A DNA stretch of 64,000 nt from Steinernema hermaphroditum (lineage: Eukaryota > Nematoda > Chromadorea > Rhabditida > Steinernematidae), in contig CM059621.1 of the NCBI GenBank assembly GCA_030435675.1, forward strand, positions 6,324,001 through 6,388,000. Reading direction: 5' to 3'. Both the position numbers and the translations under genes were made by a program. This document shows positions 10,931-23,127 of the stretch, piece by piece. The notes beneath the pieces are model-generated. The model searched no databases. It saw nothing but the letters and a program-made list of their open reading frames with translations, and was not told the origin of the DNA. Each line of letters starts with the position of its first letter. The first letter of the stretch is position 1.

Positions 10931-13113
10931 TTTGTATGATAGAGCACAAATGGGGGATTTTAAAAATACCAAATTTGCTGGCAAAATTCTGGATTGAGTG
11001 TTCCTGATAGGCAGCTTTTCAGGAGCAAGCGCGATTTTCTTATGGAAAACAAATTTTGAGAGAGGTTAAGGTTCGAGATCGATGCTGTAAGTGTTTTAGA
11101 GGGTTAGGTTCAGCGAAAAATGCGTCAATGATCTTGATTTGGATTTTACCTATTTGGACCAAAAGAAAAGCTCGACCTTCTCGGAATTTTTAGCATGTTT
11201 ATGTATGACCAAACACCAAACTTTTGTTTCCAAACTAGACGTGCAATCGTACAAATCTGCCGACCGCCACCAAACAACATCGGCAGCGCATCTTTTTGAA
11301 TATTCAAAAGTTCGTCTGAATCACAAAGATGCACTTTAGGGTCCCACGGCCACACTGCCGGCCGTTCCCCCAGCACTCCGACTCGCCACCCTCTGAATCA
11401 GACGAATCGTTTATTTTTTAGCGCCCCGGCTGTTTCTGTTTGTCGCCGTCCGTCGGACTTCACCGATCTCCCGCCGACGGCCCCGAAATTTGGCCTTCTT
11501 TCAACGACAGATCCGCCGACGTCCCGCTTAGTCACAAAAAAGCGCAGGTTCAGGCGCGTGCTGTTGAAGAAAGTGCACGACAACAGGGAGAGGAATATTC
11601 GCGAAAGGCCGGCAAAAAAGTGTGTAAGCAAAAGGACTTACCCATTTGGAGGCACGAGGATGTGTTTTCCGAAGAGGTCAAAACGAGAACGGCTGGGATG
11701 GGGGAAGTGATGGGATCCTTTCTGAAAGGAACACATGAGGAACAGGAAGATGCCGAAAAATAAACGCGATTCGCTGAACGAAGGTGCTTGACGAGGCCGA
11801 ATAATAGCGTTTAGAGAGTGTATTGGATTTGACAATTGAGTCACCAGTCTGCCGAAGGAGGTCCATGCGAGAAGCCGAAAGACGGTTAAAGAACAGAAAA
11901 TTGAAAGAAGCAATGCGAAGATGTCGAAGTGACGCTTTGTAGAGAAAAAAAAAGAACTATTAGATGGGGTGTGAACTTCGGCATAATCACATTGAAAGGT
12001 TTTGTGAAGAAATCTATGTGCCTTAAATATGATTCCATGGTCACTATTTCGATCGCTAGAACTATAAGGCCTTTTTGGAGTGACTACAAAGCGGTTAGTT
12101 AAAGGTAGTGCTCAGGATTGATCCACAGGAACTATGCTTCCTAAGTATATCTATAGATTCCCAGGTAGTGCACTTATCCAGTCCACTTCAACTGGATTTT
12201 GAGAGGGTGATTCAGGAACTGGATATGAGATGATGTCAGCCCCATGTTGAGTTGTGAGCCGACTAGCCATATGTCCACCCAATACAAAACAAAATTACGA
12301 GCTACGATATTCAGGCGTCAAGTAGATTCGAAAAAGAGTCACTCAAACCAGCTAGGAAACATCTACTAAGGTCTAACTCGTCTTCAAAGGTACGATTTGA
12401 TTGATGAGTCTCTGCTATGATATGATGATCAACTACTTCGAAGTCAGGTACTCCACGCACCTGCTCATCGGTCATTTGTCAAAATGGGCCTTACTGAGAT
12501 TGAGGTAAGTTGAACGTGAAGGGCAAAATGGCAATATTCCGTTTTGAGAACCGTTTAACATGACTTTAGACGCTCCTCATGTGGTTAGGGAAGACACCGG
12601 AAGTATTAAGCGACCAAAAATTATGGCGTCACTTATGATAGGGCCGTGGAAGCCTCTTATCGAAATCGTCCTTTTTTCTTCTTCACACTATGTAAAAGTT
12701 AATTTCAACACAGTGCCTTAGCTAAAGATCGCGTCTATTTACGGTATTTACAGTAATAACGAAGTCGATCATGAGGAAAACAAACAAGGAAGCAACAGTA
12801 AATATTGTGGTTTGATGAGATTAGCGCGAGGAACGCACATACTTTGGACTTTCTGTGGGGGAGACGCCAATCGGATGAATAGAAAATAAGACCTGGAGGA
12901 ACAAAATATTGAGGAACTAAGCTCAGAGCAGGTGAGCCACTTACTTCCTCGATCTTTTTGTTTGGCTCTATGGTTTGTTTTCCACCTGCCTCAGCTTGCC
13001 ATCTCAAAGTTCCTCAGGTGAAGTTATTCAAACAAAAAGAAGTGTTCTGAAAAGCATTCAAAAAGTGTATACTCAGAAACAATCCACACCACAGATCAAG
13101 AGGGCTACTGGCT
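10931..13113. other. Mostly intergenic
   Basis: Apart from the weak exon candidate near 11.5 kb, I see no gene. On the minus strand around 12.85-13.0 kb a short open stretch ends at a GTAAGT-like donor with a TTCCTCCAG acceptor 49 nt on, but nothing joins it to a gene. Confidence 0.4.
11422..11623 (+). CDS. Possible orphan exon, basic peptide
   Basis: A 202-nt open stretch is bounded by a good acceptor (TTTATTTTTTAG) and donor (GTAAGC). It encodes a Pro- then Arg/Lys-rich segment containing TKKRRFRRVLLKKVHDNRER. I do not recognise it and found no connecting exons. The opposite strand also offers an open frame (11638-11913) ending at a GTAAGT donor, so the true strand is uncertain. Confidence 0.2.
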
Positions 13114-13195
13114 GCACGTGCAAACCTAGCACCAAATACCAGCCGCCTTAGCAAGCGCTTCAAAGAACCGGACCTCTTATCTTGAGTCAACAGAA
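13114..13195 (+). repeat. Direct repeat, copy A
   Basis: About 80 bp beginning GCACGTGCAA and including ACCAAATACC, AGAACC and TCTTGA-TCAACA. It is repeated in the same orientation at 14256-14332 with substitutions and small gaps. The two copies flank the minus-strand exon at 13.46-13.8 kb. Confidence 0.5.
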
Positions 13196-13457
13196 CGGTT
13201 TTCTGGACCGCTGGTCAAAAACGAGAAGCATCAAACCGATGAATGCACAAAAGAATAAATCTATTTCCTTGGCGCTTAAGTGGAATGGACTTCGTGTTAC
13301 GAGTTTAGTTTTTACGAGTTTATCTTCTCGTATCGAAGGCTTACACCTTGCGAGACGTCATATATGCACAAAAAGGCACTAATCACACCGTATTGTCGCT
13401 GATTTTCCTCTGGCTTCGGCTGGAGATGGCATCCGAGAAGAACGATCAGTGGTCCCA

Positions 13458-13805
13458 TTAGTATGCGCGGGCGTTGAAGTGGCGAAGAGGTTGAATCAAG
13501 TCGCAGCGGACGGAGCGGGATCCCATCTTCAGCTGGCAGCGCAGACGTCGGAGTTGCAACGCTTCTTCGGCTTCTCTGGCGGCGCGGGTGGAGTCGGGCG
13601 GTTGTGACGGTCTTCTTGGCAAGACGGTGGAACTACGGCTTCCTGGTGTTCCAGGCCTTCTGGGAGCCGGGGTGATCATTGCGTCCGCAATGACGATCGA
13701 GAACGACCTCTCACTCAACTCATTCGGCTCAGACAGCCTCAGAGAGAGAGCGAGTGGACGACCCGACCGATCGTTGGGGACACAAATGAAAGACCATGGA
13801 CTTCG
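13458..13805 (-). CDS. Last exon of an unrecognised gene, twin of the exon at 56.2 kb
   Basis: The open minus-strand stretch ends at stop 13458-13460 and carries the segment SEPNELSERSFSIVIADAM, then RSSTVLPRRPSQPPDSTR, then an Arg-rich end with two Cys (RRLRCQLKMGSRSVRC). No ATG lies in frame near its 5' side, so it should be a 3' exon. The 5' boundary is not fixed. A diverged copy with the same order of segments is at 56201-56560, same strand. Conservation of frame, not just DNA, between the copies argues that it is coding. Function unknown. The two Cys near a short basic C-terminus could fit a secreted peptide, but no signal peptide was found. Confidence 0.4.
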   Translation of the reverse strand, partial: RSPWSFICVPNDRSGRPLALSLRLSEPNELSERSFSIVIADAMITPAPRRPGTPGSRSSTVLPRRPSQPPDSTRAAREAEEALQLRRLRCQLKMGSRSVRCDLIQPLRHFNARAY

Positions 13806-14255
13806 TGATTTTTTGAAAATAAAATCTTAACCCATCCATACAATAATGCATAATGCCTTTCAAAGTTGGTTATTATTGCTCTTTGCCCACCTAAGAGGTA
13901 CAATGCTTTTTGGGTCCTAAAATCTTCATCAGATTCCGAGATTTTTCATCATTTTTTGACACATGTAGAATTACAGAACATGATGTTATCAAGATTTTTC
14001 AGTCTCGCTAATGGTTGTGCAAACCGATGAATAAAATAACATAAAATAAGTTGAAGTTTTGGCCAGAAATTGAAAGTGCACTCCAGCTACTAAATCCTCT
14101 AATCTATCAGGAGAGTTCACTTTCTTTTTAAGGTTACTCAGTGGCAGAATAAGGTAAAAAGTTTAAATAAAATCGCTGTTACTCGTCTTCACAAATGAGA
14201 AGAATACGGGTATAACATAGAATTAGAACCAGGGTTCTCCACAAAAAAAAACTGA

Positions 14256-14332
14256 GCACGTGCAAGCCCAAAACCAAATACCTCCGAAGCGCGTCACAGA
14301 ACCAGAACTGTCTTGAATCAACAAAGCGCGTC
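14256..14332 (+). repeat. Direct repeat, copy B
   Basis: Same-orientation partner of 13114-13195, sharing GCACGTGCAA, ACCAAATACC, CAGAACC and TCTTGAATCAACA. It probably marks a local duplication of about 1.1 kb that has since diverged. Confidence 0.5.
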
Positions 14333-17300
14333 GCAATTCCCCATCCGATTAAGAAGTCGCGCCCCCGTCGAGGGCACAGAAATGATAGATGGCTCCCGGT
14401 TTCGGCCTTTTAAGGCTGTCCAGACAGGCGAAAGTGTAAGTGGAGCGGCAAGGTTGGGAGACGACATTTCGAAGGACGATCGGCGCCACGGCGAACAAGA
14501 AGAGGGACAAGTGTTCGTGTTTTGATCAGGCGCACTTCCCGAGACGATGAGGTAAGACGAAGCCGAGGCGGGCGGACTGTGATGGCGGGAAGTAGGGCAT
14601 AAATATGTGCGGCGGAGGGAGGAGAAACACGATTTATTATCGGAAAAACACAAAAACAGTCATAAGCAGGTACAGAGTATAAAGAGTGTTTTGTTTTTCG
14701 AGTGTTTTCTCGCCGTTTGATGAGGCACTCGATCGACGCGCCCTTCGACCAATCAAGTACCATTGCTGAGTGGGTCTGAACGATGATTACATTATGGGTG
14801 GTAATTGGAAATACTTTGAAGCACCCCTATTCTACGGAAAAACTCAGAAATTTCACTCTGGGGGAGGTTAGCTACTTGGAAAGCGTCAATTTCGATTTAT
14901 GGTTCAAGGACTCGATTTCACAAAACCTGCCTGGAAAGGTGCCAGAAAAACAAGAACTTTCGTAACAAAGTAAGGAGCATGAGACTGAAGATCAACTGTT
15001 AACAACTATTTTTGGGGCACAGGCTACCGTTTCCTTTAGGTAAACAACAAAACAAGTCTGACACAGAAGAGCCTAAAATTTCTCAACGGCCGAATGACTC
15101 AACGAATGTATAAATCACGTCGTCACTGGTACAAATCTGTGATTCACTAGGAAAGAGGTTGAGAAGGTTAGACATTTTCGAAAGCTTCATAGGTTGAAAA
15201 GGGCACTCTGCTTCTAAAAGGCCACTCTGCTTCGACGGACTGCTTCTATTCTTCGATTTTGCGTATCAAGGTTTCTGTCCCGCCAATATTGCAAAAAACG
15301 ACTCAAGATTCTCAGAAACGAGCTTGTTTTGACGCAAGCTAGATAGAAGGAAGGAGATAGAAGATCAACATGAAAGAATGTGGACAGGTGGCGTTTCGTC
15401 AAGAAGCTACCGTACCGCGACAAAACAACTCTGACGAGGAAGTGAAAGATGGATCTGTTATTTCAGAAGCTTTCATGTCCTCCTGTTTCAGTCAAGAAAT
15501 CTCGTTTTGTGCAATGATGGATGGCGCTCATACGTTGTCGGTAAACAGGTGCCGTGAAATGATGCATGATGATAAATGCATTTCTACGCATTGGAGACGA
15601 TGATAAATAACAGTTAGTGCATGACAGTAAAGACAGAAGAGGGCAAAATACGCGATCGGAATACACAGGGTGTCCGATGGTGTCCTTGGAGGTAGGGTAT
15701 TTATGTTCATGTATGTATGTTCATGTAATAATAAATGTGCAGTAATCGAGTTCTAAGCAGCGAAACATAATTGAGTGAACGCGAGTTTAGGTGTGTTCGA
15801 CTAGCCCAGCACGATCTCTATCCAAATCTCTGATCTCGGTTTCTATCCACTAGCACATCTCAGTCCGATCAGTGTTGGAAGCAATTGGAAGCCCTCTCTT
15901 GAAAGAGGCCTCTAGCTAATCCGTTTAATAATTAGTAAAGCGCACCAAATATCGAAATTTTAGAGCTTAAAAAATTGCAAATGAATCGGAACGAAACGAA
16001 ACCAAGTAAAATATCATTAGTGCCTCAAAACAGAGTGGATAAAGGCCGAGATCAAGTAGATGAGGTCCCAAGGACGGGGTTTAATAGAGGGATAATACGA
16101 TCGGCTAATCAACCGACTGATCTCTATGGAAATCCTACATGGACGAACGGACAAAACACTTCCTTATTAAGCTAAAGAAGTCCTTGATGAGCATTTGATC
16201 TATGGTCATCAAACCTTTTCCGAGTCTAGAACCTGAACCTTTACGTGCAGAAATATTCTCTCACCTACAGGTTCCTCGTTCTTCTAGCTCCGAAATTCTT
16301 CCGCCAGACGATCATAACTTCTGCCTAAGACACAGTGTAAAGATTGATTAGACTCCACTCATTCGAAAAACGGAAAAATAGAGAAGGAAAAGAGTCCGAT
16401 GCAGAGATCCGAAAGCACTGAAAACACCCCTAACGCCAACGTGGATTAGAGGCTAAGTCCCGAGGACTTATCGGGATTCTTTTAATCAAGCTAATGGTGC
16501 TCTTACTTGCTAGAAGTTTCCGAAATCGACTCTACAAATCGACATACATAAGAGCGACTACAAAAGAAATGGTAAACAGGAGAAGATCTGCGATCTAGAA
16601 GGGATAAAATTACTCATGCATAGAAATGTAAGCCGCATAAGTCTTATGGCTAAATTCACACATCACAATTCACCTAAAAGCTCACGGTCGATCTCTTATC
16701 ACCTCCGCGCTGCAACCAAACCCGGCAATTGTTGCAATGCACATATCAGAGACGTCTCCCACTGTTACCCAACACAAGGACACATCGTTAGGAGTAGGAA
16801 GTGGGAACCACTAGTCGAATAATTGGCGCCGCGAGTGGGTGCCAACAGATTGTTGTGCCTGGTGACGACACGGCGGAAGGTGTAATATCCCCACGCTGCA
16901 TAAACTCGCGATCTGCACGAGATAGAGTGTTTTTGGGGAACAGCGAACGATGGAGGCCGAAGCCCTAAGGTGACTAGGGCTTCGTGCGTCGTGAGAAGGC
17001 GTAGATTTTTGAAAGAGCATAGTATCTCCACGGAATCGAAACACTAATTCGCAGAGAGGTCCAGCGAGGATACAACTCATCTCCTCGAAACAGATACGAG
17101 GTTCAAAGCCGCTGCTGTGCCCCAAACGTGCTGACAAAGGGAAATTCTACAGCCGTTCTTGAAAGTTCGAAGATTCCCAGATTTTCAAGGGATTTTTCAA
17201 TCACAATCGATCAGATCGGAAGATATCACGTCACTGGCACCATTGTTCACGGAACATCAATTAGCGTTATCAGTGGCGGTGCCACGCCGGTGCGGGACGG

Positions 17301-19350
17301 AATGCCACCGTGGAAAGTGCACAGCCAAAGGACTGTCGCCCGTCGTATGCACTTTTGAAGCGGTAAACAGCGGAAAAACACCCAAAATCGGGCGATAGTA
17401 TCTGTGTCGATGGTGTACTCAAGGCAATGCAGGTGGAGGGTTCAGTTCAAGGTAGTTCAAAGCGCATCGGGGCCCGTTTTTTGCCGAGTAAAAAAGGAGC
17501 AAAAAGTCGAACTGTGAAGGTTTAGAGAGCATGAATTATCTCTCATAAACTATGACCTAAGGGAAATCGTATATCGTTACCATCATGCTGCCTATCTTTT
17601 GTATATTCCGGCCCTAAACAATGGGGAGATATAAGAGAATAAGCACATACCCACAATCCACCTTTAAACATGACGTTCCCTGCAAAGCCTGAACCGGAGA
17701 TAAAACTTTGCAGAAAAAGCATCCGTTTGCAAACAACGCTAAAAGCACAAATTCCAGCTTGCACGCAAACGCCTCGTCCCAATCGACTGTGCAAACACGT
17801 CCTCAGCACTCACGTGAATACCACACGCGACGCCTCGAAATGACCACTCGAAGGACGCGAAGCGATAGGACGACGCCTGTGTTATCAAAAATCAAACAAC
17901 GCGAGAGTGCGTAGCGGAGCGAGGGTGGGACCGTCGTCGTCTCTTCGAAAACAACTGAAGTCAGCGGAATGGAGAAGGTGGAACGGAAGGAAGCCAGAGA
18001 TATCCTATGTAATGGAAATGTTCGAAGGGCTCCGGATGAAGTGGGAAGATACATCGGCTACAAGATGGCTTTTAGAACGGTTCGCACCGACAGAAATAAA
18101 TTGAGAAGGGCAAAATAAAGTACTGTATATACTTTGACCATATCTGAATGCACCAAACTCTTGGAACTACTTGTATTGGTCCTATTTAAACAGGGCTAAG
18201 GGGTATCTTTTGCTTATTTCGTTAAATCCACGTGGAATCTTGAACCCTCTAAATAAGAAGTCGAAATCAACGATCACACGCATTTTTCTCGACTGAAATG
18301 GGTGGGGCAGAATCGGGCGTTCATCTCTGATATTTCCATCAACGGACAGAAAAATGATAATGGTGCTTCTAGAACAAAGAGACGCACATTGAATCAAAGG
18401 AAATGATCACTGAATGATACGACAGAAATACAATTTGGAAACGGAAATTTTTGTTATTTTCTATAAGAAAAGATATTGTACTATTCACTGCGCTTTGTGC
18501 CGAATAACTACTCAATTGTTCTGGGGATGATTCAACGCCAACACTTAAATCTTCATTTAACGCTCTTTTAGTACCAAGTGGAGCGTAAATCGTGCTATAT
18601 TAATATATTTTAATATATTGATCTCTTTTATTTTGGAAATGGAACTCCCAATGATTGGCCAATGGGATAGACGTTTCAGAAATCCCACTGCGAAGAGGCT
18701 AAGTGAAGTCGGCGTCGTGTCCCGATAGTGAACGTGGACGTGGGCATCCATGATCGTCAATATCAAAGTTTTGAAGACCGTGCAAAGACCGTAAATTAAT
18801 TACATAATCTAAGAATGGGGTGTTGTGTTGCTTGGAAAATAAAAACAGATTAAAAGTGGAGCGACATAAGGACTAAACGAATTTTAGATGCACTTTTCAC
18901 AATTATTTTCCAAAAGCAGCATTATTCAACTTTTCGATAGCATCCTGCAGCGTAAGTGTAAACAACAGGGAGAAAAAAAACGAATAGTGAACGTACAGAT
19001 TCACAAAAAAATTTTATTGAGTAAATTTTTAAAACTAAATTTTGATGGAGATTATTGCATGATATCTATGATTTTTTTGAAGATCGAACAAAGACCATAA
19101 ATTAATTGGATCGTTAGATCTAACTAAGAATGGGATGTTAATTGCAAAACAAAAATAAATCAACAGTAGAGCGACGAAACGGGTTCCAATGAGCCACGGA
19201 TTTTAAAAGCAGTCTTCAAATTTGTTTCCCAAAAACATCGTGGGAATAATTATTGCTCTAAATGATGTAATCTTAAAGCTGCAACAGACATTTCATCAGT
19301 GAACCGGTACATCGCCTAAAAAGAAAAAATTGCGAAGATCAGTCCGAATT
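14333..19350. other. Long intergenic stretch
   Basis: No complete gene is supportable. Two weak items: a plus-strand frame near 17.27-17.36 kb containing SGGATPVRDGMPPWKVH, reminiscent of the start of an S1 protease domain, and ACACAGGGTGTCC near 15.66 kb, resembling part of a transposon end. Confidence 0.45.
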
Positions 19351-19562
19351 GTCCGGAATCGACTTCACTAACGAAGACTAGTTGCTCCCCTAATTGCTCC
19401 CTTAAAGGCGATTGCGAAACTAAACTCGATACGACGTCGTGGACACAAACAGCTGATTGATAGAGCGATGATTGTGGAGTGTTTTCCCATTCGGCCGAGT
19501 GAGTATTTCACAACTTTTGCTCTAGGCAAACTAAGCCGTTTTGCACATGAATTCGACAACGC
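19351..19562 (+). repeat. Recent direct duplication, copy 1
   Basis: These 212 bp run from GTCCGGAATC to ATTCGACAACGC. They match 22928-23127 in the same orientation with one visible substitution and one 12-bp indel. The extra CTAATTGCTCCC here is itself a small internal duplication. A plus-strand frame with KAIAKLNSIRRRGHKQLIDR is open through most of it, and I do not recognise it. Confidence 0.85.
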
Positions 19563-22416
19563 TCTGGGTAGTTATGGCATAGAACCAAATTAAGACTAAA
19601 TGATCGAAAAAATTTGTTCTGAGCATAAACATGCGAGCACTTACGGAACCGAATATTTTTTGTTTAGAACCGGCTTCAATGGACGCTGTAAATAATTCAG
19701 AAAAGAGACTGAAATATGCATTTAGCGTGTGGTCTGCCGTTCATGTTTTTGTACTTTTCCTTTTCAGATGATGAACCTTTCGTCTGCCTCTCACTATCTG
19801 GGTCCAAGAATCGCCTTCTCAATGTCTACATGTGTGCAAAGCGAACTGTTATCTTTGAAGTTCTTATGGTTGAGAAATTTTCTATTTTCGGTTCAAATCA
19901 TCTGCAAAAGGACGTCAGGAGATTTTAGAAAGAAGACGCTAGTCCCTATAGTGTCGTTTACCTAACCGAGTTGAAATCATCGGGAAAATCGAGCAGAAAA
20001 ATAAAACGAAATAATGGAGAAATATGGAAAAGACATCTTTATGAAACAGCCCAATTTCCGGGAGTACTTCCCGTGATTAAAGAAAAGCAAATCCCCCGAC
20101 ACAAGTCGAACAAACAGCGTGCAAAATCGACCTGGGTCAGTGGTGACATTTTGACATCGACACGCTCACAATTGAGTCACCATGAACAAGGAACCTGTTA
20201 TCTATAAAATCAACTGCAACCTGCGTGTTTTACGTGCTGAAACCTTTCGATTTCATCACCTTTCCTTCCACCCAAATACGTGAATGTTGGTATCATCTCA
20301 AGATAAGGTTCCGCTTTCGTGCTTATTATCAATACGCTACGATCCCATAAGCCTTGTTCCGGAGCCCCTATCACCATTCTCTCTGTATACATTAGTGACC
20401 ATCATCAAGCCGGCTCACATGATAGCTAGAAATCACCTAGGCAAGATAGGGAACTATTGAGTGGACCAGTAGATTATGAAATGAAAAAAAAAAACGTTTA
20501 CGCTAAGAGCTGTTATCATTTCCATCACGTGAGGCATCGGAAACCGATCCGTTTATTGGTTTCGATTAGCGGCGGTACACATAAACAGTCGTCATGGGAC
20601 TACGTGATGATAAACACGGCGATATTTGGTCTGGGGTTGAGCAAACACTGGGCGAAGTTTGACCCCGGAGTGTGAAGATAGAGGTAACGCGATGGGGTCG
20701 AAAAGTTTCGGGGTCAGAGGAAGATCATCAAAGCTAGAAACTCATGCAACTTACGGTCAGAGGATGACAAAGGTTAAATAAATGGCGCGTATCCTGCGTG
20801 GCGCGTATCCTATGCATCATAGAATCGTCGATCGTCGGAAACTTATACACATTCACGTACATAATTTATGTTATTTCCGATAAGAATCTCGATGTATCAC
20901 CGTTATTTTTCCTAAAGTACAACTACTTCTTATCGGCTACTTCTAGACTTCGAACTCTAGGTCGTTCTTCCGATAGATTTATGGTTTGTAAGCCCTTTTT
21001 TTCATGGTGACATGACGGTCCTGTTGGGGAGCCTGTAAAATAGAGTGCATCGGACATCGCATGTACAGTAAGGTCATGAAGGTCTATTAAACTCTGAAGA
21101 ACAGGAGATAAGATGGGTAAACACTGTGTTTTGATACGAAATGGCTTTGAGGAGCCATATTTTTCGGATTGCCGATCAAATCAAGTTCAATTATATCAGT
21201 AAAATCGCCAGTATCAGCGAATTTTTCATCACCATCTTGTTCTTTTTCGTTCTCATAGCGAATGTACACATCATCAACGAGGAAGCAGGTCTACGACCCC
21301 CTCTTCGACCACCAGAGCCATGCGAGCTACGCCAAGCACTGGAAGGCAGGCACTCTGGGAGAAGCGTATGAGTTGGAGAGAATGATCATAAGAAAGCAAG
21401 GAACTGGTTTGAGCTAAGAGTGGAGTGAATCCGAGCGGAACTTTGCAGCTTTCTTTTCTTGGGCTCCTGTTGAGGCTTTGAAATTAAAAAAAAACTTGAA
21501 ATTCAAATTCATGGCTGCATCCATGTAATGAAAAATATCATCAGATCCGATCAGATGGGATCAGACGACAGATTTCAATACAATCTTTGTTGGAAATGAG
21601 AGACATATTCCGAAATAGACACAGAGAAGCGACGACGACCCCACAACACCGGCAGATCTCTGCAAAAAAGAGTCTCATGACACTTTACTGCACCTTCTAT
21701 ACACGAAGAAACGCATTCAAAAGCGCAAAAGGTGAGAAATCAAAGACATGATCAGTCAGCCCTCGGTGTGATCAGTTGACGACGTCGGAATCCAAGAATC
21801 AGTCGCAAAAGAAGGCGCGAAGATCGATGTTATTTTGTGTCTGCGCGGTCGGAAGCGGCGAAACCGGTCCTAGTTACGGCAAAAGTGATTGATTACTGTG
21901 CAGGGGTGAAACGCTGTTTAGAATAGAACGTTGGAATTTCGCCTATTTTAGGCCTGCAAGGGTGGAAGTCCGTTCAGGAGTCGTATCCATGAAAAACACG
22001 GGCATAACAGGGAAATCGGGATATTTTCATGTCGGCTCTTGTGGCGACGATCTTATCTCGGCTGTCCGATGGACCTTTTGTGTTTGCCACTCAAAGGAGT
22101 TGGATGATGAATCGGAGTTTTTGTGCAGAAAGAAGATCTCTGGCTTCGATAGAAGGTGCGTACTCCGTCTTCTGTGTCAAAAATGGGACGCTGGAACTGT
22201 GGCCTTGGAGTTTGGGCGTAGGTGTTGCGTCATGAGATAAGAGCTCGTTTTGAGGTACGGTAGCTTTGAGGAAGTAATACACGTAGGGTCGCCATTGTCA
22301 TGGTGCAAAAGGTCACACAAAGTATTGGGAAATTGACGAATCAGTTTAAGGGCAACAATAATCGGTCGATTTCATATCGGTCAATACCTTTGCCCGTTGC
22401 CTTGTTAGCGTTGTAG
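19563..22416. other. DNA between the two duplicate copies, left part
   Basis: AT-rich, without gag, pol, transposase or other recognisable coding. It holds a small tandem duplication GGCGCGTATCCT near 20.78-20.81 kb. Nothing else is supportable. Confidence 0.4.
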
Positions 22417-22552
22417 GAGAAAAAGACCCTGCGAGAAAAAAACCCGCGAGAAAAAAACCCGCGAGAAAAAAACCCTGTGAGAAAAAAACCCGCGAGAAAA
22501 AGACCCTGCGAGAAAAAACCCCGCGAGAAAAAGACCCTGCGAGAAAAAACCC
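22417..22552. repeat. Minisatellite, nine units of 15-16 bp
   Basis: Tandem units of the form GAGAAAAAAACCCGC alternate with GAGAAAAAGACCCTGC. The array stops 8 bp before a near-perfect inverted repeat. The frame running through it on the minus strand is simple sequence and not a gene. Confidence 0.93.
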
Positions 22553-22560
22553 AGGAATGC

Positions 22561-22646
22561 CAGTGAGGACAGGTCTAATCCACGGCCACAGCTCTGGCCA
22601 TTCACAGTCGCGGTTATGGCCATGGATTAGACCTGTCCTGACACTG
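22561..22646. repeat. Inverted repeat (hairpin) next to the minisatellite
   Basis: Left arm 22561-22588 (starting CAGTGAGGACAGGTCTAATC) pairs with right arm 22617-22646 (ending GACCTGTCCTGACACTG), with one 2-base gap and one mismatch. The loop is about 28 nt. It is a candidate fold-back element. Confidence 0.85.
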
Positions 22647-22734
22647 ATACCTTCAAAACTTAGGCAAAACCCGTCATGGGATAAGTTTTGGATAACTTAT
22701 AGGCATAAATTCAACCAGTTTTACGTTTTAGTCT

Positions 22735-22806
22735 GAGCCTCAGCCAAGCCTTGCCTCCAGGCTTGTAGTCGTCGTGGCTTCTGCAAACCCGGCTTGGCTT
22801 AGGCTC
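22735..22806. repeat. Second inverted repeat, GC-rich hairpin
   Basis: GAGCCTCAGCCAAGCC at 22735-22750 is inverted as GGCTTGGCTTAGGCTC at 22791-22806 with one mismatch, around a 40-nt loop. It lies within 100 bp of the preceding hairpin. The same element or insertion hot spot may account for both. Confidence 0.75.
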
Positions 22807-22927
22807 CGGCCGATGACTATGTATATTTGATAGATATTTGAGGTTGTGGGCGAGCGAAGAGAGCCCCGTATTCATTTTTGCGCTTTTTCTAACATGCCGG
22901 CTTGGCTTTGCTTCGGAATTCGGAATA

Positions 22928-23127
22928 GTCCGGAATCGGCTTCACTAACGAAGACTAGTTGCTCCCTTAAAGGCGATTGCGAAACTAAACTCGATACGAC
23001 GTCGTGGACACAAACAGCTGATTGATAGAGCGATGATTGTGGAGTGTTTTCCCATTCGGCCGAGTGAGTATTTCACAACTTTTGCTCTAGGCAAACTAAG
23101 CCGTTTTGCACATGAATTCGACAACGC
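22928..23127 (+). repeat. Recent direct duplication, copy 2
   Basis: These 200 bp are almost identical to 19351-19562. Visible differences are one G/A change (CGGCTTC versus CGACTTC) and the absence of 12 bp. The start-to-start distance is 3.58 kb, same orientation. Confidence 0.85.

Noticed and set aside
16765..17137. Minus-strand frames containing FEPRICFEEMSCILAGPL
   Set aside because: No start context or introns, competing frames. I found no family resemblance.
22405..22623. Open frame of repeated FFSRVFFS units on the minus strand
   Set aside because: It is the translation of the minisatellite and has no independent support.
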